Source of the DNA: Streptomyces sp. HPF1205
GTDB lineage: Bacteria; Actinomycetota; Actinomycetes; Streptomycetales; Streptomycetaceae
Direction: 5' to 3'
Length of the DNA stretch: 62,998 nt
Assembly (NCBI RefSeq): GCF_020400825.1
Contig: NZ_JAINVH010000044.1
Coordinates: 1-62,998, forward strand
The translations under genes were made by a program, and so were the position numbers. Under the pieces are notes generated by a model. That model had not been told where the DNA came from and ran no database searches. It saw only the letters and a program-made list of their open reading frames with translations. Position 1 is the stretch's first letter. Each line of letters opens with the position of its first letter. Positions 54,755 through 62,943 of this stretch are shown one piece after another.

Positions 54755-55117
54755 TCACCCGGCCCCGGGGAAGCGGTCGATGTTCCCCTCGACCCAGGTG
54801 CGCAGGTGGGCGAGGGGGACGCAGGCGTCCCGGCCGAGCGCGGTCAGGCTGTACTCGACACGCAGCGGCACCTGCGGGTACACGTGCCGGTCGACCAGGC
54901 CGTGGGTCTCCAGCCGGCGCAGGGTCTGCGTGAGCACCTTGGGGCTGATGCCCTGCAGCCGGGTGCGCAGCGCGCCGAAGCGGCACGGCCCGTCCTCCAG
55001 CGCGCCCAGTGCGAGGGCGCTCCATTTGTTGGCCAGCAGGTCGAGCATGTCCCGGCAGGGGCAGGCGGCCGCGTAGACGTCCTTGGGATCGTCGCACGAC
55101 GCGGATATGGTCGTCAC
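54755..55117 (-). CDS. HxlR family transcriptional regulator, likely redox-sensing
   Basis: A 120-residue winged-helix protein with the HxlR core CRDMLDLLANKWSALALGAL, RFGALRTRLQGISPKVLTQTLRRLE and VPLRVEYSLTALG. Cysteines at 8, 19 and 21 lie at the N-terminus; the Cys directly before the first helix (CPCRDML) is the conserved thiol of redox- or electrophile-sensing members. It is divergent from a quinone-reductase-like MDR, the same layout as known HxlR-type quinone sensors such as QorR and YodB. The shared 125-base region contains an inverted repeat at 55154-55170, a likely operator. Confidence 0.92.
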   Translation of the reverse strand: MTTISASCDDPKDVYAAACPCRDMLDLLANKWSALALGALEDGPCRFGALRTRLQGISPKVLTQTLRRLETHGLVDRHVYPQVPLRVEYSLTALGRDACVPLAHLRTWVEGNIDRFPGAG

Positions 55118-55153
55118 GCTGCGATGGTACCCATCGGGTACTCGTGGCCGTTG

Positions 55154-55170
55154 CGGGTAACCACTACCCG
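55154..55170. promoter_or_regulatory. Inverted repeat in the hxlR-MDR divergent region
   Basis: CGGGTA-ACCAC-TACCCG, a perfect 6-bp inverted repeat spaced by five bases. Related GGGTA/TACCC elements lie at 55124-55140. Probable HxlR operator. Confidence 0.6.
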
Positions 55171-55242
55171 TTGCGTACCGTCGTGGGACGCAACGGGCCG
55201 CGCGAGCGCGCCCGAACCGGACGCACGTGAAAGTGACCTGCC

Positions 55243-56274
55243 ATGAGCGAGTACCCCGAGACGATGCCCGCCGTCGCGTACCGCAGGAGCCTGCCGGTCG
55301 ACGACCCGGAGAGCCTGCTGGACGTGGAGCTGCCGGTGCCCCGGCCCGGCCCCCACGACCTGCTGGTCCAGGTGGAGGCGGTCGCGGTCAACCCGGTGGA
55401 CCACAAGGTCCGGCAGCGCACCGACCCGGGCGGGGAGCCCAAGGTGCTCGGCTGGGACGCGGCGGGCACGGTGGTCGCCGCCGGTCCGCGCACCGAGCTG
55501 TTCCGCCCCGGTGACGAGGTGTACTACGCGGGCGCGATCGACCGGCCGGGCGCCGACTCCCGCTTCCACGTCGTGGACGAGCGGCTGGTGGGCCCCAAGC
55601 CGGCGACGCTGTCGTTCACGCAGGCCGCCGCTTTGCCGCTCACCTCGCTGACCGCCTGGGAGGGCCTCTTCGAACGGCTGGGCCTGCGCGACGGCGGGGT
55701 GGAGCGGACCGGGACACTGCTGGTGACCGCCGCCGCGGGCGGAGTCGGCTCGATCGTCACGCAGCTCGCCAACGCCCTGACCGGGCTGACGGTGATCGGG
55801 ACCGCCTCCCGCCCCGAGACGGCCGCCTTCGCCCGCCGGATGGGCGCCCACCACATCGTCGACCACCACCGGCCGCTGGCCCCGCAGCTCGCCGAGGTCG
55901 CGCCGGACGGCGTCGACCACGTCTTCAGCACCACCGGCACGGACCGCAACCTCGCGGCGTACGCCGAGGCGCTGACCCCCTTCGGCGGCATCGTCGCCAT
56001 CGACGACTTCGACTCCCTGGACATCGGCGTCCTCAAGCCGAAGAGCATCTCCTTCCACTGGGAGTTCATGTTCACGCGCTCGCTCTTCAGGACCTCCGAC
56101 CGGGTCAGGCAGCACCGCATCCTCGCCCGGGTCGCCCACCTCGTGGACGCGGGCGTCATCGGCACCACGGCCACCCAGGACCTCGGCCCGGTGAACGCGG
56201 CCAACCTGCGCCGGGCCCATCGCCTCCTGGAGTCGGGCAGGTCGATCGGCAAGACCACGCTCACCGGCTTCTGA
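55243..56274 (+). CDS. Medium-chain dehydrogenase/reductase, quinone-oxidoreductase-like
   Basis: A 343-residue MDR protein: N-terminal GroES-like domain with VNPVDHKVRQRT (no zinc-binding cysteines visible), then a Rossmann NADPH domain with TAAAGGVGSIVTQLA (AxxGGVG) and HIVDHH. Such enzymes reduce quinones or alpha,beta-unsaturated carbonyls with NADPH. The start ATG 55243 follows a weak GAAAGTGACC leader. It is divergent from an HxlR regulator, which fits induction by quinones or electrophiles. Confidence 0.9.
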   Translation: MSEYPETMPAVAYRRSLPVDDPESLLDVELPVPRPGPHDLLVQVEAVAVNPVDHKVRQRTDPGGEPKVLGWDAAGTVVAAGPRTELFRPGDEVYYAGAIDRPGADSRFHVVDERLVGPKPATLSFTQAAALPLTSLTAWEGLFERLGLRDGGVERTGTLLVTAAAGGVGSIVTQLANALTGLTVIGTASRPETAAFARRMGAHHIVDHHRPLAPQLAEVAPDGVDHVFSTTGTDRNLAAYAEALTPFGGIVAIDDFDSLDIGVLKPKSISFHWEFMFTRSLFRTSDRVRQHRILARVAHLVDAGVIGTTATQDLGPVNAANLRRAHRLLESGRSIGKTTLTGF

Positions 56275-56503
56275 CGACCGGCGGTGAGCCGGGTCCTGCC
56301 GGCGGCGTACGGGAGCGGGCACGCGGCGGGTGGGGGAAGCCGCCGCGCCCCGTGACCCGTTCGGCCCGGCGGCGGTGGCGGGACGGCCGGGGCGCGCCGA
56401 GGATGGCGTGGGGCCGCGCCCGGTGCGGCCCGCCCCCCGCCGCCGGGCGCGGCACCAGCCGCATCCGGCCCGCGCGGGCCGCCCGACGACTCGTGGAGGC
56501 GCC

Positions 56504-57448
56504 ATGGAGCTGTTCCCGCCCGTGCCGCTGGAGTCCTGGCGGGACACCAAGGAGACGCTGCACCGCTTCCTGCAGATCGTGGGCAAGATCCGGCTGGCGG
56601 GCAGTCCTCGCCGCAACCACTGGTGGAACGTGCCGTTCCACCTCACCGGCCGCGGCGTCACCAGCCGGCCGACGGGGCCCGTGCTCGGCGGAGACGCCTT
56701 CTGCGTCGACTTCGACTTCGTGGCGCACCGTCTCGTCGTGAGCACGCTGTCCGGCCGGCAGACCTCCTTCCCGCTGACGGACCGCTCGGTCGCGGACTTC
56801 TACCGGGACGTGCTCACCGCCCTGGCCGCTCTCGGCATCGAGGCCAAGCCGGAGCACCCCTATCCGTACGACCTGCCCGACGCGGACAGGCCGTTCGCCG
56901 CGGACTACGAGCACGGCGCGTACGATCCGGCGGCGGTCGCCGTCTACTGGCGGGTGCTCAGCCAGGTCGCCCTGCTGCTGGAGGAGTACGCGGCGGGCTT
57001 CTGGGGCAAGACCAGCCCGGTGCACCACTTCTGGCACACCTTCGACATCGCCGTCAGCCGCTTCTCGGACCGGGAGATCGAGCCGCCGCCGGGCGCCGAC
57101 CCGGTGACGCGCGAGGCGTACTCGCGGGAGGTGATCAGCGCGGGCTTCTGGTTCGGCGACGACTCCGTGCCCGCCCCCGCCTTCTACTCCTACACCGCTC
57201 CCGAACCGCCCGGACTGGCCGAGCGCCCGCTGCGCCCGGCGGCCGCCACGTGGTCGGCCGCCCGCGGCAACCACCTCGCGCTGCTCATGTACGACGACGC
57301 CCGCGCCTCGTCCGACCCGTGGGCCACCGCTCTGAAGTTCCTCGACGACGCCTACCGGGCGGGGGCCGGACTCGCGGGCTGGGAGCGGCGCAAGGAGTGC
57401 CCCGGCGGGATCACCGATCCGCGGCTGCGCAGGGAACCGGCCCCGTAG
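56504..57448 (+). CDS. DUF5996 family protein
   Basis: A 314-residue cytoplasmic protein recognised as DUF5996 by LFPPVPLESWRDTKETLHRF at the N-terminus, HWWNVPFHLTGRG, GKTSPVHHFWHTFDIAVSRF and AFYSYTAPEPPG. Conserved His and Trp are prominent. Function unknown. GGAGG precedes ATG 56504 at good spacing. It lies after the MDR gene and converges with the ECF41 sigma gene, 82 bases apart. Confidence 0.9.
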   Translation: MELFPPVPLESWRDTKETLHRFLQIVGKIRLAGSPRRNHWWNVPFHLTGRGVTSRPTGPVLGGDAFCVDFDFVAHRLVVSTLSGRQTSFPLTDRSVADFYRDVLTALAALGIEAKPEHPYPYDLPDADRPFAADYEHGAYDPAAVAVYWRVLSQVALLLEEYAAGFWGKTSPVHHFWHTFDIAVSRFSDREIEPPPGADPVTREAYSREVISAGFWFGDDSVPAPAFYSYTAPEPPGLAERPLRPAAATWSAARGNHLALLMYDDARASSDPWATALKFLDDAYRAGAGLAGWERRKECPGGITDPRLRREPAP

Positions 57449-57530
57449 CGGGTGGTCCGCCGCGGGCACACCCGGTGACCGGGCCGGGGAGGCGGTGCCC
57501 TGTCGGCCGGGCCACGGCGGCGGGGGGACC

Positions 57531-58427
57531 TCAGTCCTTCAGCGAGGCCACGAAGGGAGCCAGCTTGGCCGGGTTCATCACCCACAGGACGCGTTCGATG
57601 CCTCGCGGCGACACGTCGAGGGACAGCAGGGCCACCGCGTTCGCGTCCACCGTGACCAGCACCGCGGGCCGGCCGTTGGCCTCCACCCAGCGGGTACTGG
57701 CCGCGGGCCACAAGCGCGGGGCGAAGGCGGCGAGGAACTTGGACACGTGCGACACCCCGACGACCGGGATCCTGGACGCCCCGCGCACCCCGCCGCCGTC
57801 GGTGTAGCTGACCACGTCCGTGGTGAGGACGTCCTCGAGCACCGACAGGTCGCCGGTCCGCGCCGCGGCGAGGAACACCTCCATCAGGCGCCGGTGGTCC
57901 GTGGTGCTGACCGGCTCCCTGCGCTCGGCCACCAGGTGCTTGCGGGCTCGGCTCACCAGCTGACGGGTATTGGCCTCACTCGTCTCCAGGATCTCCGCGA
58001 TCCGCTTGTACGGGTAGTCGAACGCCTCCCGCAGGACGTAGGCGGCTCGTTCCACCGGGTTCAGCTTCTGCAGCAGGAAGAGGACCGCCATGTCGAGCGC
58101 CTCGGCGCGTTCCGCGCCGAGCGCCGGATCGCCGCTGGTGTCGACCGGCTCGGGAAGCCAGGGCCCGACGTACGTCTCCCGGCGCACCCGGGCGGACTGG
58201 GAGTAGTTGATCGCCAGCCGCGCGGTGACCGTCGCCAGGAACGCCGCCGGCTCCTCGACCTCGGCGCGGTTCGTCCGCTGCCACCGCAGCCACGCCTCCT
58301 GCACGATGTCCTCGGCTTCCACCGCGCTGCCGAGGATGCGGTAGGCGATTCCGAAGAGCCGCGGACGTACCGCGAGGAAAGTCCTCGCCGCCTGTTCGAG
58401 GGAAGCCGCGTCGTCCTCGGACTGCAT
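57531..58427 (-). CDS. ECF41-type sigma factor (SigJ-like) with C-terminal SnoaL-like domain
   Basis: A 298-residue sigma factor with region 2 (LFGIAYRILGSAVEAEDIVQ), region 4 (AAYVLREAFDYPYKRIAEIL) and a C-terminal SnoaL-like domain (about 190-298). All three ECF41 landmarks can be read: WLPEP between regions 2 and 4, DGGGV (family DGGGK) and NPAKL near the C-terminus (family NPDKL). In ECF41 the C-terminal extension controls activity in place of an anti-sigma factor. ECF41 genes usually sit beside a COE oxidoreductase/epimerase/carboxymuconolactone gene; none is adjacent here. ATG 58427 follows GGAGG at good spacing. Confidence 0.93.
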   Translation of the reverse strand: MQSEDDAASLEQAARTFLAVRPRLFGIAYRILGSAVEAEDIVQEAWLRWQRTNRAEVEEPAAFLATVTARLAINYSQSARVRRETYVGPWLPEPVDTSGDPALGAERAEALDMAVLFLLQKLNPVERAAYVLREAFDYPYKRIAEILETSEANTRQLVSRARKHLVAERREPVSTTDHRRLMEVFLAAARTGDLSVLEDVLTTDVVSYTDGGGVRGASRIPVVGVSHVSKFLAAFAPRLWPAASTRWVEANGRPAVLVTVDANAVALLSLDVSPRGIERVLWVMNPAKLAPFVASLKD

Positions 58428-58587
58428 CGATGTCCTCCATCTCCGGACCACCCATGCTACAAGCCGTCTCGGACGCAAGGCGCGCTGACCTGCGGCGTGT
58501 CCGGGCGGGCCGGCTCCGGGGGTCCGGCGGTGCGCCTCGGCCCGTGGTCACACACCGTCATCCGGCCAAGGGGAAAGGTCGAATCCC

Positions 58588-58617
58588 TTGACAGACACCC
58601 GGCGCGGCAAACAGCCT
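58588..58617 (+). promoter_or_regulatory. Predicted promoter of the GH2 gene
   Basis: TTGACA (58588-58593), 18-base spacer, CAGCCT (58612-58617), a weak -10. It lies directly before a LacI-type operator. Confidence 0.5.
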
Positions 58618-58618
58618 A

Positions 58619-58632
58619 TGGCAACGTTGTCA
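58619..58632. promoter_or_regulatory. LacI-family operator upstream of the GH2 gene
   Basis: TGGCAACGTTGTCA, palindromic around a central CG with one mismatched pair; the symmetry extends outward as ATGGCAACGTTGTCAT. It starts one base after the predicted -10 and about 60 bases before the start codon. No LacI regulator is encoded nearby. Confidence 0.7.
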
Positions 58633-58692
58633 TGGAGTCGGTTCGCGGGTCGTCCGCTCCATGGGCCCAGCTCGGATTGGAACAGACCACCC

Positions 58693-61600
58693 ATGTCGCA
58701 CCAACCGCCCCACCCCTCCCGCAGATCGGTCGTCGCGACCGGTTCCACCCTCCTCGCCGGATTCGGCCTCGGCGTCGCCCTTCCGGCGAGCGCCGGGGCG
58801 GTGCCGCAGGCGGCTGGCCCCGCCGGGGGCTCCGAGCCGGGCGAACTCGCCGCGTACCGCCCGGTCGCGGTCTCCTCGACGGCGTACGCGCCCGCGCCCG
58901 CCGAGTTCGCGGTGGACGGGCTCGGCTCCCCGGGCGTCAGGGGCACCGGATGGCGGGCGGGTGACGGCGATCCGCAGTGGATCTCGGTCGATCTGCAGGC
59001 CGTGTGCCAGGTGTCCTCGGTGCGCCTGACGTTCGAAGCGGCGGCCGGCGACCCGGTGTTCACCCCGGCGCCTTCCGGCAACTGGTCCGACGGCACCACC
59101 GGTCAGGAGATCCTGTCGAGTTACGCCACCGAGTTCACCGTCGAGACGTCCCGGGACGGCACGTCGTGGGACGTGGCGTACCGGACCACGTCGGGGACCG
59201 GCGGGGTCGTGGACATTCCCCTGGACCGGCCGGTGCCCGCCCGCTGGGTGCGGCTGACCGCGCACAAGCGCTCCAGCGGCAACCCGCTGGGCGTCAACGG
59301 CTTCGAGGTCCACGGGACCGCGCCCGGCCGGCGACCCGAGGCGACCGGCTGGACCGACTGGGGACGGCACGCCCGGGTGGCGCCGCCGCTGCGGACCGCC
59401 GCCGACGGTACGGTGCCCCTGGAGTCGGGGTGGACCCTGACGATGGACGACTGGGCGGGCGGTACGGGCGCGGACCTGTCCAGGCCCGGCGTGGACACCG
59501 GCGGTTGGCTGCCCGCGACGGTCCCGGGCACCGTACTCGCCTCACTGGTCGAGCAGGGCAAGCTGCCCGACCCGGTGGCCGGCTTCGGCAACCTCCACGT
59601 CCCGGAGGCGCTGTCGCGCCATTCGTGGTGGTACAAGCGGGACTTCGCGCTGCCCCGCGGCCTGGACACGGGCAGCGGCCGCCACGTGTGGCTGGAGTTC
59701 GACGGCGTCAACCACGAGGCCGAGATCTGGCTGAACGGCTCGCGGGTCGGCACGCTGACCCACCCCTTCGCGCGCTGCGCCCACGACGTCACCGCGCTCC
59801 TCGCCCCGGACGTCCAGGCGCTGGCGGTGCGGATCAGCCCGATGCCCGTACCCGGCAGCCCGCACGACAAGGGGCCCGACGGAGCGTCGTGGGTGGACGC
59901 CGGTGCCGGGCAGATGAACCTCGCCTCGCCCACGTACCTGGCCGCCTCCGGCTGGGACTGGATGCCCGCGGTCCGCGACCGGGCGGCCGGCATCTGGAAC
60001 CACGTGCGGCTGCGTTCCACCGGCCACGCGGTGATCGGCGACCCGCGGGTCGACACCAGGCTGCCGGACCTGCCCGCCACCGACCGCGCGGAGGTGACGA
60101 TCGTGGTCCCGGTGCGCAACGCCGACACCCGCGACCACGAGGTCGGCGTGGCCGCCGCGTTCGACGGGGTGCGGGTGGAGCGGACCGTGACCGTACCGGC
60201 GGGCGCGAGCGTGGAGGTCGTCTTCGCCCCGGCGGACCACGACGCGCTGAGGCTGCGCGACCCGCGGCTGTGGTGGCCCAACGGCTACGGCGACCCGGCC
60301 CTGCACGACCTGACCGTCACCGCGGCGGTCGACGGAGGCGTCAGCGATCGGCGCACCACCCGCTTCGGCATGCGCGAGTTCGGTTACGACTACCGGGTGC
60401 CGCTGCCGTTCACCGCCTCCGGCGACGCGTACACCCAGTCGGTGGACCTCGGCCGGCGGCAGGCGCGCTACGTGCGGATCTCCTGCCTGACCCGGGCGAC
60501 CGGCTGGGGGTTCTCGCTGTGGACGCTCGCGGTGGCCGACAGCGCGCGGGCCGGAACCGACCTGGCGCTGCACGCGCCGGCCACCTCCTCCACGGTCGCC
60601 GACGGTACGCAGCCGGGGAACGTGACCGACGACGACCCGAAGACCCGCTGGTCCTCGGCCTACCAGGACAACCAGTGGATCCAGGTGGACCTCGGCTCCG
60701 CGCAGTCCTTCGACCGGGTGGACCTCACCTGGGAGCAGGCCTACGCCCGCACCTACGTGGTGCAGGTCTCGGCCGACGGCTCGACGTGGACCGACGCGGC
60801 CTCCGTGGACAACACCGCGGTGCCCCTGCCGTTCAACAGCGGCGACGCGAGCCTGCGCACGACGTCGTTCCCGGCCGTCACGGCCCGCCACGTGCGCCTG
60901 GACTGCGGTACGCGGGCCACCAGTTGGGGCATCTCGCTGTGGACGCTGTCGGTCCTCGACAGCTCCGCGCCGGGCACCGACCTCGCGCTGCGCAGGCCCG
61001 TGACCGCCTCCTCCGTCGAGGACGGCTCGGGCAACGTGCCCGCCAACGCCACCGACGGCGACCCGGGCACCCGCTGGTCCTCGGCCTACCAGGACAACCA
61101 GTGGATCCAGGTGGACCTCGGCTCCGCGCAGTCCTTCGACCGGGTGGCCGTGCTGTGGGAGCAGGCGTACCCGAAGACGTACACGATCCAGGTGTCGGAC
61201 GACGGCGAGAGCTGGACGGACGTGGCGTCGGTCAGCAACACCCCGGATCCGCTGAAGATCAGTGTGAACGGGGTCCGGGTCTTCTGCCGCGGCGGCAACT
61301 GGGGCTGGGACGAACTGCTGCGCCGGATGCCGGCCGAGCGGATGGACGCGGCGGTGCGCATGCACCGCGACATGAACTTCACGATGATCCGCAACTGGGT
61401 GGCCTCCAGCAACCGCGAGGAGTTCTTCGCCAAGTGCGACGAGTACGGCCTGCTGGTGTGGAACGACTTCCCCAACGCGTGGGGCATGGACCCGCCCGAC
61501 CACGACGTCTACAACGCGATCGCCCGCGACACCGTGCTGCGCTACCGCGCCCACCCGAGCGTGGTGGTCTGGTGCGGCGCCAACGAGGGCAATCCGCCGC

Positions 61601-62769
61601 AGGCGATCGACGAGGGGATGCGTGAGGCGGTCCGGTCCCAGGCCCCTGGCATCCTCTACCAGAGCAACTCCGCCGGCGGCGTCATCAGCGGCGGCGGCCC
61701 GTACTCCTGGGTCGAGCCGGAGAGGTACTTCGACCCCGGCACCTACGGCAGCCACGGTTTCGGCTTCCACACCGAGATCGGCATGCCGGTGGTGTCCACG
61801 GCGGCGAGCGTGCGGGGCCTGGTGGGCGGCGAGCCGGAGTGGCCGATCGGCGGTCCGTGGTACTACCACGACTGGAGTGAGAACGGGAACCAGGCGCCGC
61901 AGACGTACAAGGCCGCCATCGAGGCCAGGCTCGGCGCCGCGACGGGCCTGGACGACTTCGCCACCAAGGCGCAGTTCGTCAACTACGAGAACACCCGGGC
62001 GATGTTCGAGGCGTGGAACGCCAACCTCTGGGACGACGCCAGCGGGCTGATGCTGTGGATGTCGCACCCGGCGTGGCACAGCACGGTGTGGCAGACCTAC
62101 GACTACGACTTCGACGTCAACGGCGCCTACTACGGTTCCCGGAAGGGCTGCGAGCCGCTGCACGTGCAGGCCGACCCGGTCACGGGCCAGGTGACCGCGG
62201 TCAACCACACGGCGCGGGCGCTGGCCGGGGCCACGGTCACGGCGGGCCTGTACGACCTGTCCGGGCGGCGGCTCGGCGCCGAGCGGCGGGCCGCCCTGGA
62301 CCTCGCCCCCGCCGCCGCCGCGCCCGCGTTCACCGCCGGCTGGACCGCCGATCTGCCCGACCTGCACTTGCTGCGGCTCTCGCTCGCCGACAGCGGTGGC
62401 TCGGTCGTGTCGCGGAACACGTATTGGCGCTACCGCACGCCCTCGGCCATGGCGGCGCTCAACTCGCTGCCGCGGGTGCGGGTGAGCGCCGGTCCCGGCC
62501 GGGTGTCCGGCTCCGGCCCGTGGCGCACCCTGACGGCGACGCTGCGCAACCAGGGGCGGTCGGTCGCCGCGATGGTCCGGCTGTCGCTGGTGGACGCCGA
62601 CGGCGGCGCACGCGTCCTGCCGACGCTCTACGGCGACAACTACCTGTGGCTGCTGCCGGGCGAGTCCAGGGCGGTGACGGTGTCGTGGCCGGCGGCGGGC
62701 CTGCCCTCGGGCCGCCCCGCTCTGCGGGTGGACGGCTACAACGTGCGCCCGGTGGTGGCGGAGGTCTGA
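58693..62769 (+). CDS. Secreted GH2 glycoside hydrolase with F5/8C (CBM32-like) domains
   Basis: A 1358-residue Tat-exported enzyme (signal PSRRSVVATGSTLLAGFGLG). Residues about 45-205 form an F5/8C domain; about 215-570 the GH2 sugar-binding and Ig-like domains; residues about 575-850 hold two further tandem F5/8C-like domains inserted before the barrel; the barrel starts at KISVNGVRVFCRGGNWGWDE, with acid/base Glu965 in WCGANEGN and nucleophile Glu1028 in HTEIGMP. The GGNWGWDE and ANEGNPP motifs suggest the beta-mannosidase/exo-glucosaminidase branch of GH2; substrate unresolved. A 79-bp perfect direct repeat lies in the two inserted domains. ATG 58693 is chosen because the Tat signal follows; a TTG at 58588 is part of the promoter. 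Controlled by a LacI-type operator. Confidence 0.9.
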   Translation: MSHQPPHPSRRSVVATGSTLLAGFGLGVALPASAGAVPQAAGPAGGSEPGELAAYRPVAVSSTAYAPAPAEFAVDGLGSPGVRGTGWRAGDGDPQWISVDLQAVCQVSSVRLTFEAAAGDPVFTPAPSGNWSDGTTGQEILSSYATEFTVETSRDGTSWDVAYRTTSGTGGVVDIPLDRPVPARWVRLTAHKRSSGNPLGVNGFEVHGTAPGRRPEATGWTDWGRHARVAPPLRTAADGTVPLESGWTLTMDDWAGGTGADLSRPGVDTGGWLPATVPGTVLASLVEQGKLPDPVAGFGNLHVPEALSRHSWWYKRDFALPRGLDTGSGRHVWLEFDGVNHEAEIWLNGSRVGTLTHPFARCAHDVTALLAPDVQALAVRISPMPVPGSPHDKGPDGASWVDAGAGQMNLASPTYLAASGWDWMPAVRDRAAGIWNHVRLRSTGHAVIGDPRVDTRLPDLPATDRAEVTIVVPVRNADTRDHEVGVAAAFDGVRVERTVTVPAGASVEVVFAPADHDALRLRDPRLWWPNGYGDPALHDLTVTAAVDGGVSDRRTTRFGMREFGYDYRVPLPFTASGDAYTQSVDLGRRQARYVRISCLTRATGWGFSLWTLAVADSARAGTDLALHAPATSSTVADGTQPGNVTDDDPKTRWSSAYQDNQWIQVDLGSAQSFDRVDLTWEQAYARTYVVQVSADGSTWTDAASVDNTAVPLPFNSGDASLRTTSFPAVTARHVRLDCGTRATSWGISLWTLSVLDSSAPGTDLALRRPVTASSVEDGSGNVPANATDGDPGTRWSSAYQDNQWIQVDLGSAQSFDRVAVLWEQAYPKTYTIQVSDDGESWTDVASVSNTPDPLKISVNGVRVFCRGGNWGWDELLRRMPAERMDAAVRMHRDMNFTMIRNWVASSNREEFFAKCDEYGLLVWNDFPNAWGMDPPDHDVYNAIARDTVLRYRAHPSVVVWCGANEGNPPQAIDEGMREAVRSQAPGILYQSNSAGGVISGGGPYSWVEPERYFDPGTYGSHGFGFHTEIGMPVVSTAASVRGLVGGEPEWPIGGPWYYHDWSENGNQAPQTYKAAIEARLGAATGLDDFATKAQFVNYENTRAMFEAWNANLWDDASGLMLWMSHPAWHSTVWQTYDYDFDVNGAYYGSRKGCEPLHVQADPVTGQVTAVNHTARALAGATVTAGLYDLSGRRLGAERRAALDLAPAAAAPAFTAGWTADLPDLHLLRLSLADSGGSVVSRNTYWRYRTPSAMAALNSLPRVRVSAGPGRVSGSGPWRTLTATLRNQGRSVAAMVRLSLVDADGGARVLPTLYGDNYLWLLPGESRAVTVSWPAAGLPSGRPALRVDGYNVRPVVAEV
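60643..60721. repeat. 79-bp direct repeat, copy 1 (in GH2 gene)
   Basis: Exact 79-base match to 61069-61147, in the same reading frame (426-base period). It encodes TRWSSAYQDNQWIQVDLGSA and the following residues of the first inserted F5/8C domain. Confidence 0.95.
61069..61147. repeat. 79-bp direct repeat, copy 2 (in GH2 gene)
   Basis: Second perfect copy, 426 bases (142 codons) downstream of the first. The perfect identity at synonymous sites implies recent duplication or gene conversion between the domains; recombination here would add or delete one domain in frame. Confidence 0.95.
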
Positions 62770-62793
62770 TCCGGCGCGAGGGCCGGAAGCGAG

Positions 62794-62828
62794 GAGCCGC
62801 GCCACCGGTGGGTCCGGTGGCGCGGCTC
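62794..62828. terminator. Hairpin terminator after the GH2 gene
   Basis: Perfect 15-bp stem GAGCCGCGCCACCGG (62794-62808) with CCGGTGGCGCGGCTC (62814-62828), five-base loop. It separates the GH2 gene from the convergent truncated gene at the right edge. Confidence 0.9.
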
Positions 62829-62943
62829 GCACCGCGCGCGCGTGTCAGGTCACGCGGCCCGGGCTGTCACGCCCAGGGCGACGCCACGACCCGGCTCGTG
62901 CGGTATCCCCGCGGGATCCCGCCGACGTCGGTGGGCGTCGTCG

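Noticed and set aside
58588..58692. TTG start at 58588 for the GH2 gene
   Set aside because: The TTG is part of the TTGACA -35 element and the extension would translate through the LacI-type operator; the Tat signal peptide begins right after ATG 58693.
59542..62832. A 1096-codon open frame on the minus strand opposite the GH2 gene
   Set aside because: Low-complexity Arg/Gly/Val/His composition, no domain and a start inside a terminator; a shadow of the GH2 gene.
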